Of a stretch of DNA of 64,000 nt, positions 1-8,770 are shown piece after piece. A program made the translations under genes and the position numbers. The DNA comes from Skermanella mucosa (GTDB taxonomy: Bacteria > Pseudomonadota > Alphaproteobacteria > Azospirillales > Azospirillaceae): assembly GCF_016765655.2 (NCBI RefSeq), contig NZ_CP086106.1, forward strand, positions 2,848,501 to 2,912,500, read 5' to 3'. The first letter of the stretch is position 1. The number at the start of each line of letters is the position of its first letter. The notes under the pieces were generated by a model, which was not told the origin of the DNA, did no database searches, and saw nothing but the letters and a program-made list of their open reading frames with translations.

Positions 1-748
1 AGCCGATGCCGCCCAGCACCGCGGCGGTGAACGCCTTCACCCCCGCCAGGAAGCCTATGAAGAAGTCGATCACGCCGTAGTAGAGCGTGACCATCACGCC
101 CGCGACCGCGGCCAGTGCCGCGCCCATCACGAAAGTCAGCGAGATCGTCCGGTCGACGTTCACCCCCAGCAGGCCGGCCATGGTCTTGTCCTGCTCGCAC
201 GCGCGCTGGGCGCGCCCCAGGTCGGTGCGGGTGATCAGCAGGGTGAAGCCCACCATCAGCGCGGTGGTCAGCAGGATGATCAGGATCTGCAGGTAGCTGA
301 GGCTGACCACGAACCCGTCCGCGCGCTCCATGATCACGAAGCCGCCCTGGATCACCGGCGGCATCGGCTTGACCCGGGCGCCCTGGACCAGCTGGACGTA
401 ATTCTGCAGGAAGATCGACATGCCGATCGCGGAGATCAACGGCGCCAGCCGGAACGACCCGCGCAGCGGCCGGTAGGCCAACCGCTCGATCGTCCAGCCG
501 TAGATGCTGGTGAACACCATGGAGATGATCAGCACCAGCATCAGCATCACCGGTACCCAGGTGATCCCGGCGGCCCCCAGCACGATGAAGCTGATCACGG
601 CGATGAAGGCACCGATCATATAGATCTCGCCATGGGCGAAATTGATCATGCCGATGATGCCGTACACCATCGTGTAGCCGATCGCGATCAGGCCGTAGAT
701 GGCCCCGAGCGTCAGCCCGTTGATCAATTGTTGAAGGAAATATTCCAT
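1..748 (-). CDS. livH: Branched-chain amino acid ABC transporter permease LivH (3' end cut by window edge)
   Basis: Inner-membrane permease of the LivHMGF-type importer for leucine, isoleucine and valine. The reading frame starts at the ATG at 748 (MEYFLQQLINGLTLGAIYGL) and stays open to base 1, giving about 249 codons of a family that is usually near 290-305 residues, so only the C-terminus is missing. The N-terminal hydrophobic helix, the GYTMVYGIIGMINFAHGEIY stretch and the later segment around VLGGIG are typical of LivH. The remaining liv genes would be expected just outside the left edge. The specificity for branched-chain amino acids is inferred from the family; related permeases move amides or urea. 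Confidence 0.93.
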   Translation of the reverse strand, partial: MEYFLQQLINGLTLGAIYGLIAIGYTMVYGIIGMINFAHGEIYMIGAFIAVISFIVLGAAGITWVPVMLMLVLIISMVFTSIYGWTIERLAYRPLRGSFRLAPLISAIGMSIFLQNYVQLVQGARVKPMPPVIQGGFVIMERADGFVVSLSYLQILIILLTTALMVGFTLLITRTDLGRAQRACEQDKTMAGLLGVNVDRTISLTFVMGAALAAVAGVMVTLYYGVIDFFIGFLAGVKAFTAAVLGGIG

Positions 749-1197
749 GTCCTCGCTACCCAGACGTCGTTTGCGTCACAGAGTCGGCACACACCATCCC
801 TTCCAGGCGCGGGTCGCGCCCGGCTGGCCAGAGGGGAGGGTCCGGGACCCAGGCCCTTGCGAACAGCTCGAATAGCCGGCGTGGCGAAGCCCTGCGGCGC
901 CGACGGAATTGCAAACAGTCGGAAGTCTCCCGATTCGAACCTTCGGCACGACGGTTCAGCCCGCCGGCCTTATTCTTGACGCGACGTTATATTACCCTCC
1001 ACGGCCGGGCAAGCGGGGAAAATCGGGCGTCCGGAGACGCGAACCGCCTTGAGCGAACCTTGTGCAACTGCAGCACAAGAAACCCGCAGCCTGCTCGAAA
1101 TGAAACACCCGGCCGACACTTGGCCGGTAAACTTAAGATCCGGCCATTCTTTTGAAATCCGCAATGAATGGTGGAGCCGAAACGGTGCCGACGACAA
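749..1197. other. Intergenic region between livH and azlD
   Basis: About 450 bases without a convincing gene. It must hold the livH promoter, which reads leftward. A GGTTCGAATC-like string occurs near 936 on the minus strand but has no flanking complementarity that would make a tRNA T-arm. Short open frames here have no ribosome binding site and no protein-like composition. Confidence 0.5.
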
Positions 1198-1536
1198 TTA
1201 GAACATATGGACACCGGCGACCGTCAGCCCGATCAACGCCAAGGTACCGGCGGTGACGCCGAAAAATATGCTTTTGCGCATGATGAAGAACACGGCGAGC
1301 GCGATGGCGGCGGACACCAGGCGGGAACCCAGGTCGGTTTCCTGCAGCGGCCCGACCGGCAGGATGATCATGCGGGCGATCAGCCCGGCGAGCAGCGCAT
1401 AGGCGACGCACCCGACCCATTCGAAGACGGGTCCCCCCGGATTGATCCGGCCCGACAATGCCACGCCAAGCGCCCGCCAGACATAGGTCGCGGCAGCCCC
1501 CACCAACAGGACGACGAAGATCCAGCCGTCAGCCAC
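1198..1536 (-). CDS. azlD: AzlD family branched-chain amino acid transport protein
   Basis: Small membrane partner (112 residues) of the AzlC-type exporter. It is almost entirely hydrophobic with about four predicted membrane helices; a THXXWR-like element appears as TYVWRALG near residue 17, in the usual AzlD position. The start is GTG at 1536, which overlaps the azlC stop codon by 8 bases (GTGGCTGA), the arrangement expected for translational coupling. AzlCD pairs export branched-chain amino acids and toxic analogues in Bacillus; the substrate here is inferred. Confidence 0.9.
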   Translation of the reverse strand: MADGWIFVVLLVGAAATYVWRALGVALSGRINPGGPVFEWVGCVAYALLAGLIARMIILPVGPLQETDLGSRLVSAAIALAVFFIMRKSIFFGVTAGTLALIGLTVAGVHMF

Positions 1537-2266
1537 GATGCCTCGCGATCAACCTGTCGGCCCCGAACGCGGCGGTCCCGGCGATCAGGCCGGTCAGCAT
1601 GAGTCCCCAGTCATGGGAAACGGTGTGGAGCGTCGGCCCCATCACGGCTCCCAGGCCCAGGGCGATCACCCGAGCCCGGTGGCGCAGGTCCGTCGCGAAT
1701 ATCAGCATGAAATAGATCGGGTTGAGGAAGACCAGCCCCAGCGTAACCGACTGCGGCACCGCGTCCGCCAGGAGGAAGCCTACCGCCGTCCCGATCAGGC
1801 TGGCCAGCCACAGGACCGTCGCGAACCCGACGAAGTAGGACAGCCGGACCTCCCGCGGCATCTCCGGGCAGCGGCGCATCGAGAAGGCCCAGCCGGTGAC
1901 CGCGACCAAGTGGGAGTATAGATAATAGCGCCAGCGCGGCACCGCCGGGTCATGGATCAGCGGCATCAGGGTTATCGTCATCGGCATCAGCCGGGCGTTG
2001 GTCAGGGCCACCGCCAGGGCGATCACCAGCAGCGAGGCGCCGACGCCGTAAAGTTCGACCAGCGCCACCTGCCCCGGAAGCGCCCAGGCGGACAGCGTGG
2101 AAAAGAGGCCGAGCCACAGGCCTATCCCGCTTTCCCGGACCAGCGATCCGAAGCCCACGTAACTGGCGCCCAGAACGATGGACGGCATGCCGACGGCTTC
2201 CCGCGCGGCGATGAGGAACATGGTGCGCCGGGCCTTGGATCCGGCCGGCGTTGCGGTGGCAGTCAT
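1529..2266 (-). CDS. azlC: AzlC family branched-chain amino acid permease
   Basis: Inner-membrane protein of 245 residues, the normal length for AzlC. It carries the family's N-terminal pattern (AAREAVGMPSIVLGASYVGFG, residues about 20-40) and several hydrophobic helices separated by short loops such as MPREVRLSYFVG. ATG start at 2266. It forms a two-gene operon with azlD through an 8-base overlap. Family role: export of branched-chain amino acids or analogues with AzlD. Its closeness to livH suggests, but does not prove, a shared amino-acid theme. Confidence 0.92.
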   Translation of the reverse strand: MTATATPAGSKARRTMFLIAAREAVGMPSIVLGASYVGFGSLVRESGIGLWLGLFSTLSAWALPGQVALVELYGVGASLLVIALAVALTNARLMPMTITLMPLIHDPAVPRWRYYLYSHLVAVTGWAFSMRRCPEMPREVRLSYFVGFATVLWLASLIGTAVGFLLADAVPQSVTLGLVFLNPIYFMLIFATDLRHRARVIALGLGAVMGPTLHTVSHDWGLMLTGLIAGTAAFGADRLIARHRG

Positions 2267-2344
2267 CAGGGTCCTGAACGGCGGCCGGATTTCCGGAATG
2301 GTGTTCGGCCGCCGCCGGAAGCGAGAATTACTCCGCGGCCGTCC

Positions 2345-3061
2345 TCAGTCAACTTTGGCGGCGGTCACGACCGTCTTGTTCGGCTTGGCGGGCGCCGATT
2401 TGCCGGTGCTCGCTACCTTGGCCGGCTTGGACTTCGAAGCGGTCTTCGAAGCCTTGGAGCCCTGGACCTGCGGCTTGCTGGAGGCCTGCGCCACCTGCGG
2501 GACGTTCTCGTCGCCCAGCACTTCGGCGACTTTTACCCCGCACGGCGGTGCCGCCGCGATCTGACCCGCGTCCCCGGTCGACAGGTACTGCTTCAGGTCC
2601 CCATCGGTCATGGCCATCGCCTGGTCCACCCGGTCGCTGTGGGACTGGCAGAACACCGGCGGCGTCAGCAAGGCCGCGCGCTGGGCGATCTCGTTGGCCA
2701 GGACGGTCCGGAAATCGTCGAACCGGCGGGTCGGATTGGACTTGTCGGTCTGGCGGAAATGTCCGATCAGAACCTTCTCCCAGGTCATCAGCTGGGCGCG
2801 ATGCTTGGTCGTGAAGCTCTGATACTTGGCGAACAGGTTGCGTTCCTGCTGGACCGAATTGCAGGTCAGGCCGATGACCATCAACTCCGTATGGAGCCGC
2901 ATCGCCTGCTCGGCGTCATATTCCGCCGGAGAATAGCACGCGGACTTGGCCCAGGCGGAGGACGACGCCGCCAGTACGCAGGCGGCCGTGACGGCGGTGA
3001 CGATGCGGCGCGCGCTGCGGCGCGCCGGCTTCTCGCGATGGGGGTCGGTGGCGCTGTTCAT
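2345..3061 (-). CDS. Secreted hypothetical protein with basic Lys/Ala/Pro-rich tail
   Basis: Not recognised. The 238-residue product starts with a basic region followed by a hydrophobic core and an AxA site (ASSSAWA near residue 38), a clear Sec signal peptide, so it is probably periplasmic. The body holds four cysteines (C41, then in the LTCNS, FCQSH and PPCGV contexts) that could form disulfides, and is mostly helical. The last 60 residues are low-complexity, rich in Lys, Ala, Ser and Pro, and probably disordered; basic tails of this kind may bind cell wall or nucleic acid, but that is only a possibility. ATG start at 3061; it stands alone. Confidence 0.75.
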   Translation of the reverse strand: MNSATDPHREKPARRSARRIVTAVTAACVLAASSSAWAKSACYSPAEYDAEQAMRLHTELMVIGLTCNSVQQERNLFAKYQSFTTKHRAQLMTWEKVLIGHFRQTDKSNPTRRFDDFRTVLANEIAQRAALLTPPVFCQSHSDRVDQAMAMTDGDLKQYLSTGDAGQIAAAPPCGVKVAEVLGDENVPQVAQASSKPQVQGSKASKTASKSKPAKVASTGKSAPAKPNKTVVTAAKVD

Positions 3062-3253
3062 GAAGACGGCCCTGTCGAGATTCCGGATGGGTTGGATGGC
3101 GCGAAAGAATTACTTCTTTGAGCGCAGATTGCCTGAATATGCTGCGGGATACAACGTCTGCCTGCCGCTTTTTTTTGGCGGTGATGACTGGCGTTCCATC
3201 GGCTAAGCTCCGGCCTCATATTCGTCAACCGCTCAATCCGCTGGTTTTCCTCA

Positions 3254-4171
3254 ATGATCCGCATCGGCATCGATCTTGGTGGCACCAAAATCGAGGGAAT
3301 CGCCATAGATCGCAACGGTCGGGAACTCTCTCGCCGCAGAATCGGCACACCGCGTGGCAATTATGCAGCAACCCTCGACTCGCTGGCGGGGCTGGTATCC
3401 TGGCTGGAGGAGCAGGCGGGCGATCGCGGCACGGTCGGCATCGGCATACCCGGCGTCGTGCTGCCGCCCGGGGGTCTGGTCAGGAAGGCCAATTCCACCT
3501 GGCTGATCGGCCACGCCCTGGGTGACGACCTCAGCGGGCTTGTCGGTCGGCCGGTGCGCGTGCAGAACGACGCCAACTGCTTCGCGGTGTCGGAAGCGGC
3601 GGACGGCGCCGGTGCGGGTTTCGGGACGGTGTTCGGCGCGATCGTCGGTACCGGAACCGGCGCCGGCATAGTGACCGGAGGCAGGGTGCTGACCGGGCGC
3701 AACGGCATCGCCGGCGAATGGGGGCATACCTCCCTTCCCTGGCCCGGTCCGGACGAGTATCCCGGCCCGGCCTGCTACTGCGGGAGGCCCGGTTGCATCG
3801 AGACCTGGATCTCCGGCCCGGCGTTCGCCGCCGACCATGCCCGGATCACGGGAGAGCAGCTTTCAGGGCAGGAGATCGCGGCCAAGGCGGATGCGGGCGA
3901 TCCTGGCGCCTCCGCGAGCCTGGAGCGCTACGCCGGCCGTCTGGCGCGCAGCCTGGCCATGGTGATCGACGTGCTCGACCCCGACGTGATCGTGCTGGGG
4001 GGCGGCATGTCCAACGTGGCCCGCCTCTATGCGATGCTGCCGCCGCTGCTGAGCCGCTGGTGCATTTCCGATACCGTGGACACGCCCGTGGTTCCCGCCC
4101 GCCACGGCGATTCGAGCGGCGTCCGGGGAGCCGCCTGGCTGTGGAGCGCCGCCGAAAATGCGGCCCCGTGA
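3254..4171 (+). CDS. ROK family sugar kinase
   Basis: ATP-dependent hexose or amino-sugar kinase of the ROK family, 305 residues, the normal length. The N-terminal phosphate loop is DLGGTKIEG (residues 6-14); the catalytic aspartate lies in the QNDANCF segment near residue 105; GTGTGAGIV follows; and the structural zinc motif is complete, with a His in GEWGHT and CYCGRPGCIE near residues 175-184. ATG start at 3254. The intact zinc motif fits fructokinase, N-acetylglucosamine kinase or glucokinase activity equally well; nothing adjacent names the sugar. No sugar-transport genes flank it. Confidence 0.9.
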   Translation: MIRIGIDLGGTKIEGIAIDRNGRELSRRRIGTPRGNYAATLDSLAGLVSWLEEQAGDRGTVGIGIPGVVLPPGGLVRKANSTWLIGHALGDDLSGLVGRPVRVQNDANCFAVSEAADGAGAGFGTVFGAIVGTGTGAGIVTGGRVLTGRNGIAGEWGHTSLPWPGPDEYPGPACYCGRPGCIETWISGPAFAADHARITGEQLSGQEIAAKADAGDPGASASLERYAGRLARSLAMVIDVLDPDVIVLGGGMSNVARLYAMLPPLLSRWCISDTVDTPVVPARHGDSSGVRGAAWLWSAAENAAP

Positions 4172-4448
4172 GGCTATCCCGCCTCCGGTTCGACGGTGGA
4201 TACAAGGGCGTAAAGTCGGTGCCACTGCTCATCGACCAGTTCGTTCATGGATTACTCGGCGGCGGGAAAGTAACGGTGCGCAAAAACTTGTTTCAATGAC
4301 CGGCGCTTTTCGCAAGACCCGGGGCGAGCATTTCGCCGAAGGCCGGCCACAACGATTTCGCCATAACCGGTTGCGCCACGCCCTCCGGGATGCGAACACT
4401 GCGCTGGCACGAACCCTTGCCAGAAAAATTCACCAGGGAAGAGAACCG

Positions 4449-4796
4449 ATGTCCATCCAGCGTTTCAAAATCGGCCCGCGCATGAGCCAGGTAGTCGTCC
4501 ACGGCGACACGGTCTACCTCGCCGGCCAGGTCGCCGAGGACACCACGGCCGACGCGAAGGGCCAGACCGAGCAGATCCTGCGCCAGATCGACGAACTCCT
4601 GGCCCTCGTCGGCACCGACAAGAGCAAGTTGCTGTCCGCGACCGTGTACCTCAGCGAAATGGCCCATTTCGGCGCGCTGAACGCCGCTTGGGAAGCTTGG
4701 GTGGATGCCTCCAACCCGCCGGTTCGAGCGACCGTCGAGGCGAAGCTGGCCGCTCCCAAGTATCAGGTCGAGATTGCGGTCATCGCGGCGAAGTGA
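4449..4796 (+). CDS. RidA family reactive enamine/imine deaminase
   Basis: Small cytosolic YjgF/YER057c/UK114 protein of 115 residues. Family members hydrolyse 2-aminoacrylate and related enamines made by pyridoxal-phosphate enzymes. The conserved C-terminal PVRATVEAKLA segment carries the arginine that binds substrate carboxylate. The ATG at 4449 is preceded by GGGAAGAGAACC and gives the family-typical N-terminus; the frame is open further upstream but that extension is not protein-like. The stop overlaps the convergent phospholipase-like gene by 17 bases. It belongs to the short RidA subgroup whose exact substrate is often not known. Confidence 0.88.
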   Translation: MSIQRFKIGPRMSQVVVHGDTVYLAGQVAEDTTADAKGQTEQILRQIDELLALVGTDKSKLLSATVYLSEMAHFGALNAAWEAWVDASNPPVRATVEAKLAAPKYQVEIAVIAAK

Positions 4797-5832
4797 TCGG
4801 ACCGGGATAGCCCCACATCCGCGCGGACGGGAATATGTCGAAGTGAACGGCCCTGGTGGCCGGACAGCCTGACAGACCGACATCGAGACTGCGGCCGCCC
4901 AGCACCGCGTCGAGAACATCCGGCGATGCGCCGTTCCTGACGTCGTGGGCGGCGGTCAGCAGATCGACAGCCAGTCGCCGCGCGTCATTCCACATCGACT
5001 CCAGCGTCGCCGCCACCCGTTCCCCCGTGACCGGGTGGCGGTATCCGTCGAAGGCGAACAGTTCCATCGGCATCCGGTCCGGATCGGCGGGATAGAACAG
5101 GGCCAGGAAGCTGCGCAGCCGTCCTCCCGCCATCCGGTTCGCCCTCGCCGTGACCTTCATGGCGGCAGGGGACGCGAACATCCGCGTGAGAAGCATCTGG
5201 ATCCGGTAGAAGCGCCGCGCATAGCGCCCGACGTCGCCGTCGATCCGCCAAGCCGCCCGGAAACAATCCGCGAAGAAGCCGAGGCAGGCAAGGTTTGTCG
5301 TCCCGTTCCGCCGCACCGCCTCCATCAGGCCGGAATGGGCGAGGTCGTTTCCCTGCCGGCGGAGCATCAGCAGGTCCAGCCACGATTCCACCAGGCGGTG
5401 ACGCATCTGCGAGTCCATCCGCCGCACCGGGTCGGCGTCATAATACTGCCCGGTAACCGCATAGACCCAGGGATGGAAGACGATATCCAGCGCCATATGG
5501 GTCAGGAAACCACAGACGAAGACGAACTTGGCGTCGTCCGAAGCGTTACTTGACTTTGCCGCCGTGCCGTCTCGCAACCGTTCCAGCATTTCGCGGATCG
5601 GCGTGCCGGTATCCTCACCCTCCTCCCCGTGGATGATGTCGCCCCAGGGGTGGAAGTCCCGGTCCAGCACCGGCAACGTGAACCCGTAGAAGAGCGTATC
5701 GGTGGCGATCGAACCGAAATGAAGCGTGGCACGGTCGCGACGCAGCAGGCTCGCCAAGCCGGTTCGGCCACCGGATTCCAGATCTGCCGCGACGGCGTCC
5801 GCGAACAGGATGTGTGTCAATTCCTTCGGCAT
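4780..5832 (-). CDS. Zinc-dependent phospholipase C family protein
   Basis: About 350 residues. The N-terminal half has the histidine and aspartate pattern of the zinc-dependent phospholipase C fold: KELTHILFAD, LHFGSIATDTLFYG, HPWGDIIHGE, GFLTHMALDIVFHPW and HRLVESWLD. Bacterial homologues are mostly uncharacterised, so substrate is open. I place the start at the second of two adjacent ATGs (5832), five bases after GGAAGG; an open extension to 5898 looks non-coding. No signal peptide is visible, so it is probably cytoplasmic, which is odd for a secreted-type lipase family. The 3' end overlaps ridA convergently, and the 5' side is divergent from the CsbD-like gene. Confidence 0.78.
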   Translation of the reverse strand: MPKELTHILFADAVAADLESGGRTGLASLLRRDRATLHFGSIATDTLFYGFTLPVLDRDFHPWGDIIHGEEGEDTGTPIREMLERLRDGTAAKSSNASDDAKFVFVCGFLTHMALDIVFHPWVYAVTGQYYDADPVRRMDSQMRHRLVESWLDLLMLRRQGNDLAHSGLMEAVRRNGTTNLACLGFFADCFRAAWRIDGDVGRYARRFYRIQMLLTRMFASPAAMKVTARANRMAGGRLRSFLALFYPADPDRMPMELFAFDGYRHPVTGERVAATLESMWNDARRLAVDLLTAAHDVRNGASPDVLDAVLGGRSLDVGLSGCPATRAVHFDIFPSARMWGYPGPITSPR

Positions 5833-5924
5833 CATGGCCTTCCATGGTCCGTCCCGACAGGAACCGGAAGCCGAGAAAGTTTGTTCAACCCGGGTCACCT
5901 TTCGAATTCGGATCAGGAGTTCCC

Positions 5925-6404
5925 ATGGACTTGGACTGGAACAGCATTGAACTGAACTGGGGCAAGTACAAGGACCTGGTTCGGGAAAAATGGCGACGGA
6001 TCCCGCAGGAGAAAATCGACGATCTACGGGGAAGCCGCGACCGTCTGGTCGAGGCGATCTCGGAAAGCTATGCCGTCACCCGTGAGGACGCGCTCCGCGA
6101 CGTAAGTGACTGGGCCGCCGAACTTAGGGAGAAGGCCGGGAAGCACGCCGACCGTGCGGCCCGGGCGCGGGCGGAAGCGGCTGCCGCGATCCGCGGCCTG
6201 GCCGAACAGGCTTTCGGCCAAGCCGCGGCCCATGCCGCCACCGGACAGCGCGGACTTGCCGAAATGCGCGCCGTCGCAGAGCGCCGTGGGCAACGGGCCG
6301 TAAGCCGCACCCGGCGGCACGTCCGTTCCCACCCCGGCGCGGCGCTGCTGATCGCATTCGGCATCGGAATGATGCTGGGCGGAATCGTCCGGAGACGCCG
6401 CTGA
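5925..6404 (+). CDS. CsbD-like protein with C-terminal YqjD/ElaB-type membrane anchor
   Basis: 159 residues. Residues about 5-62 resemble the CsbD stress-protein domain (KYKDLVREKWRRIP, then a GSRDRLVEAI segment and EDALRDVSDW). An Ala/Arg/Glu-rich helix follows, and the C-terminus (HPGAALLIAFGIGMMLGG then RRRR) is a single Gly-zipper membrane helix with a basic tail, as in the ribosome-associated YqjD/ElaB family. The ATG at 5925 follows ATCAGGAG with good spacing. CsbD proteins rise under general stress, and YqjD-type anchors tie proteins to the inner membrane; the joined architecture suggests a stress-induced membrane protein. The biochemical function is unknown. Confidence 0.75.
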   Translation: MDLDWNSIELNWGKYKDLVREKWRRIPQEKIDDLRGSRDRLVEAISESYAVTREDALRDVSDWAAELREKAGKHADRAARARAEAAAAIRGLAEQAFGQAAAHAATGQRGLAEMRAVAERRGQRAVSRTRRHVRSHPGAALLIAFGIGMMLGGIVRRRR

Positions 6405-6437
6405 CGGGTCCCCGGTCAAGTCCGCCCAGCCCTTGCC

Positions 6438-7988
6438 TCAGCCCTCCAGGGGCAGCGGCACGAAGCGAAGTTCGCCGCCCCGGCTCAGCAGCAACAGCAC
6501 GTTCTTGCGACCAGCCTGACGCGCTTGGTCGATCCTCGACGTGACGTCCTCAGGATTTTCGACCGGCTCCTGACCGACCTCGACGATCACGTCCCCCGGA
6601 GCGATCCCCTGCCCTGCGGCCGGGCTGTCCTGCGCGGCTTCGGTCACCACGACACCTTCGACCGTATCCGGAATGCTGAATGCGTCGCGTGTCGCCGGGT
6701 CCAGGGTCGAAAGCGTCATGCCGAGCGTTTCCGTGGTCGGCGGGCTGGTGCTTTCGCTGCCCGGAGGCGTCTGCTCCGTCCCCAGCGCGGCGGACTGCTG
6801 CGCCTCGTCGAGGTCTCCGACCGTGACCTTGATCGTGCGGTTCTCGCCGCCGCGCTGTACGACCACGTCGGCCTGCTGGCCGATCGGCGTGTCTGCGACC
6901 AGCCGGGGCAGCTGGCGCATGGCGTCCACGTCCTGGCCGTTGAAGCGCAGGATCACGTCACCCTGCCGGATGCCCGCCTGCTCGGCCGGACCGCCGCCGG
7001 TCACCGTCGTCACCAGGGCCCCGCGAGGCTCCGGCAGTTGAAGGCTCTCCGCGATTTCCGGGGTGACCGCCTGGATCTGCACGCCCAGCCAGCCGCGGCG
7101 CGGCTTGCCATGATCGCGGATCTGTTCCAGCACCGGCCGGGCCAGGGACGACGGCACGGCGAACCCGATGCCGATGCTGCCGCCGGTCGGTGAGAAGATG
7201 GCGGTGTTGATGCCGATCACCTCGCCGGCCATGTTGAAAAGCGGCCCGCCGGAGTTGCCGCGGTTGATCGATGCGTCGGTCTGCAGGAATTCGTCGTAGG
7301 GACCCTGGTTGATGTCCCGCGCCCGCGCCGACAGGATGCCCGTCGTCACGGTTCCGCCCAGGCCGAACGGATTGCCGATCGCCATCAGCCAGTCGCCGAT
7401 TCGCAGGCGGCTGGAGTCGCCCCAGCGCGCGGAGGGCAGCGGCTTGTCGCTCTTGATCCGCAGCAGCGCCAGATCGGTCAGGGGATCATTGCCCACCAGT
7501 TCGGCGTCAAGCACGGTATCGTCATGGAGCGTGACCTGAATCTCGTCCGCGTCGGCGACCACGTGATTGTTCGTCACCACCAGCCCGTCGGGATCGATGA
7601 TGAAGCCCGATCCCAGCGCCGTCACGGGCCTCGGCGTCGGCTGCTGCTCGCGGAACTGGCGGAAAAATTCCTCGAAGGGCGAGCCGGGCGGGAACTCCGG
7701 GATGTCGGGACCGCCCGGACCGCCCGGACCGCCGGGGCCCTGCCCCGGCGGCCGGCCGGGAAGGCCCGGGCCGCCGGGACCGCCCGGCCCTCGGGTCTGA
7801 GTGGTCGAAATGTTCACGACTGTCTTGATCTGTTCTTCCGCGAGATCCGCGAAACCGGGCGGCCCGCTCTGCGCCGAAGCCGGCATGGGCAGGCCAAACC
7901 CGGCTGCGCCGATGAACGCGGCAAGCGGCAAAGCCAGCAGTCGCCGACCGACTCCGGCGCGATGCGGGCGATGGTGAGACGGGATCAT
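6438..7988 (-). CDS. DegP/HtrA (Do) family periplasmic serine protease
   Basis: 516-residue periplasmic protease/chaperone. A Sec signal peptide ends near residue 40 (MPASAQ). The trypsin-like domain has the full triad: His in VTNNHVV, Asp in TDLALLRI and Ser in NRGNSGGPLF. Two PDZ domains follow (about 300-385 and 420-510), with a short acidic/Thr-rich linker between them. Unusually, residues about 67-95 are a Gly-Pro-Gly collagen-like stretch placed in the LA-loop region before the catalytic domain. It degrades or refolds misfolded envelope proteins. It is monocistronic and convergent with the CsbD-like gene. Confidence 0.94.
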   Translation of the reverse strand: MIPSHHRPHRAGVGRRLLALPLAAFIGAAGFGLPMPASAQSGPPGFADLAEEQIKTVVNISTTQTRGPGGPGGPGLPGRPPGQGPGGPGGPGGPDIPEFPPGSPFEEFFRQFREQQPTPRPVTALGSGFIIDPDGLVVTNNHVVADADEIQVTLHDDTVLDAELVGNDPLTDLALLRIKSDKPLPSARWGDSSRLRIGDWLMAIGNPFGLGGTVTTGILSARARDINQGPYDEFLQTDASINRGNSGGPLFNMAGEVIGINTAIFSPTGGSIGIGFAVPSSLARPVLEQIRDHGKPRRGWLGVQIQAVTPEIAESLQLPEPRGALVTTVTGGGPAEQAGIRQGDVILRFNGQDVDAMRQLPRLVADTPIGQQADVVVQRGGENRTIKVTVGDLDEAQQSAALGTEQTPPGSESTSPPTTETLGMTLSTLDPATRDAFSIPDTVEGVVVTEAAQDSPAAGQGIAPGDVIVEVGQEPVENPEDVTSRIDQARQAGRKNVLLLLSRGGELRFVPLPLEG

Positions 7989-8770
7989 GAACGGTCCTCC
8001 GAAAGAAACTTGGCGTTAGAAGCCCGGCGACGGAAACTCGGCCTGCGAATTGCCCGGAACGACGGATCCATCGACCATCGCCGGAACCGGGCGCAGCATC
8101 GCGGTGCCATGCGGTCACTCAACACTGCAACACCGATGCTCGTTGCGTCATTGTATCGAAGGAAGCATAAACGCCACGGCATGGCCGTATCGGGTCCGGG
8201 CATTCTTGCGCAGTTCCCATGGTCCGGCTCCTTCCATGCTCCGGGAAATATAGGGAAACAAGAGCTTCGCGAGCAGTTAACCACATTTTATTACTTTAGG
8301 CTGCAGTGAAAAAGCTTTTTCAATAAATGAATAGGCTCTTCTTAGGATACAAGCAGAGACAATTTTCGTAGTCGGGAGAACGCCGACCCGATTCGTCCGG
8401 CGTTCGGCTGTCCATCGTCAGCCCTACGCGCTATGCCGGGCATCTGGCGCCTCGGTTCGGAACACCGTCCGCTGCGTCTCCGTTATCCCCGAAATGCCCG
8501 ATTCTTGCTTGAAAATGCTGACGAACAGCCATCTTGACTTCGTTCAATCGCGGGTACTTCTCCAACGCCGCGACGCGGCGGCGCAAAAATTCGCGGCTCC
8601 GCCGACAAATCTCCTGTACGAGTGAAAACGGTGCTGGTAATTTGATCGCGAATACCCAATATTGTTCTCAACAGACCACATCAACACCGCTGTCATGCGT
8701 AAACGTAGCTGCCCTCTGAGAGGACGCCGCGCTGTTTGCGCAATTTTCTCCGAGCAAAGTCACCGAACCA
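7989..8770. other. Long intergenic region upstream of the protease and the HTH protein
   Basis: About 780 bases without a supported gene. It holds the two divergent promoter regions. A notably AT-rich block lies at about 8270-8360, unusual for this genome, and contains the palindrome listed separately. Several short open frames on both strands lack ribosome binding sites and read as noise. Confidence 0.5.
8307..8322. promoter_or_regulatory. 16-bp perfect palindrome in AT-rich spacer
   Basis: TGAAAAAGCTTTTTCA is a perfect 16-base palindrome within the AT-rich part of the spacer. Its position between the divergent protease and HTH genes would suit a dimeric repressor site. No regulator can be assigned to it. 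Confidence 0.3.

Noticed and set aside
930-965. GGTTCGAATC string resembling a tRNA T-loop (minus strand)
   Set aside because: The flanking bases do not pair as a T-stem and no acceptor or anticodon arm is present.
1952-3121. Long plus-strand open frame across azlC and the secreted protein gene
   Set aside because: It is the antisense of two well-supported minus-strand genes; it is rich in Arg, Gly and His as high-GC shadows are.
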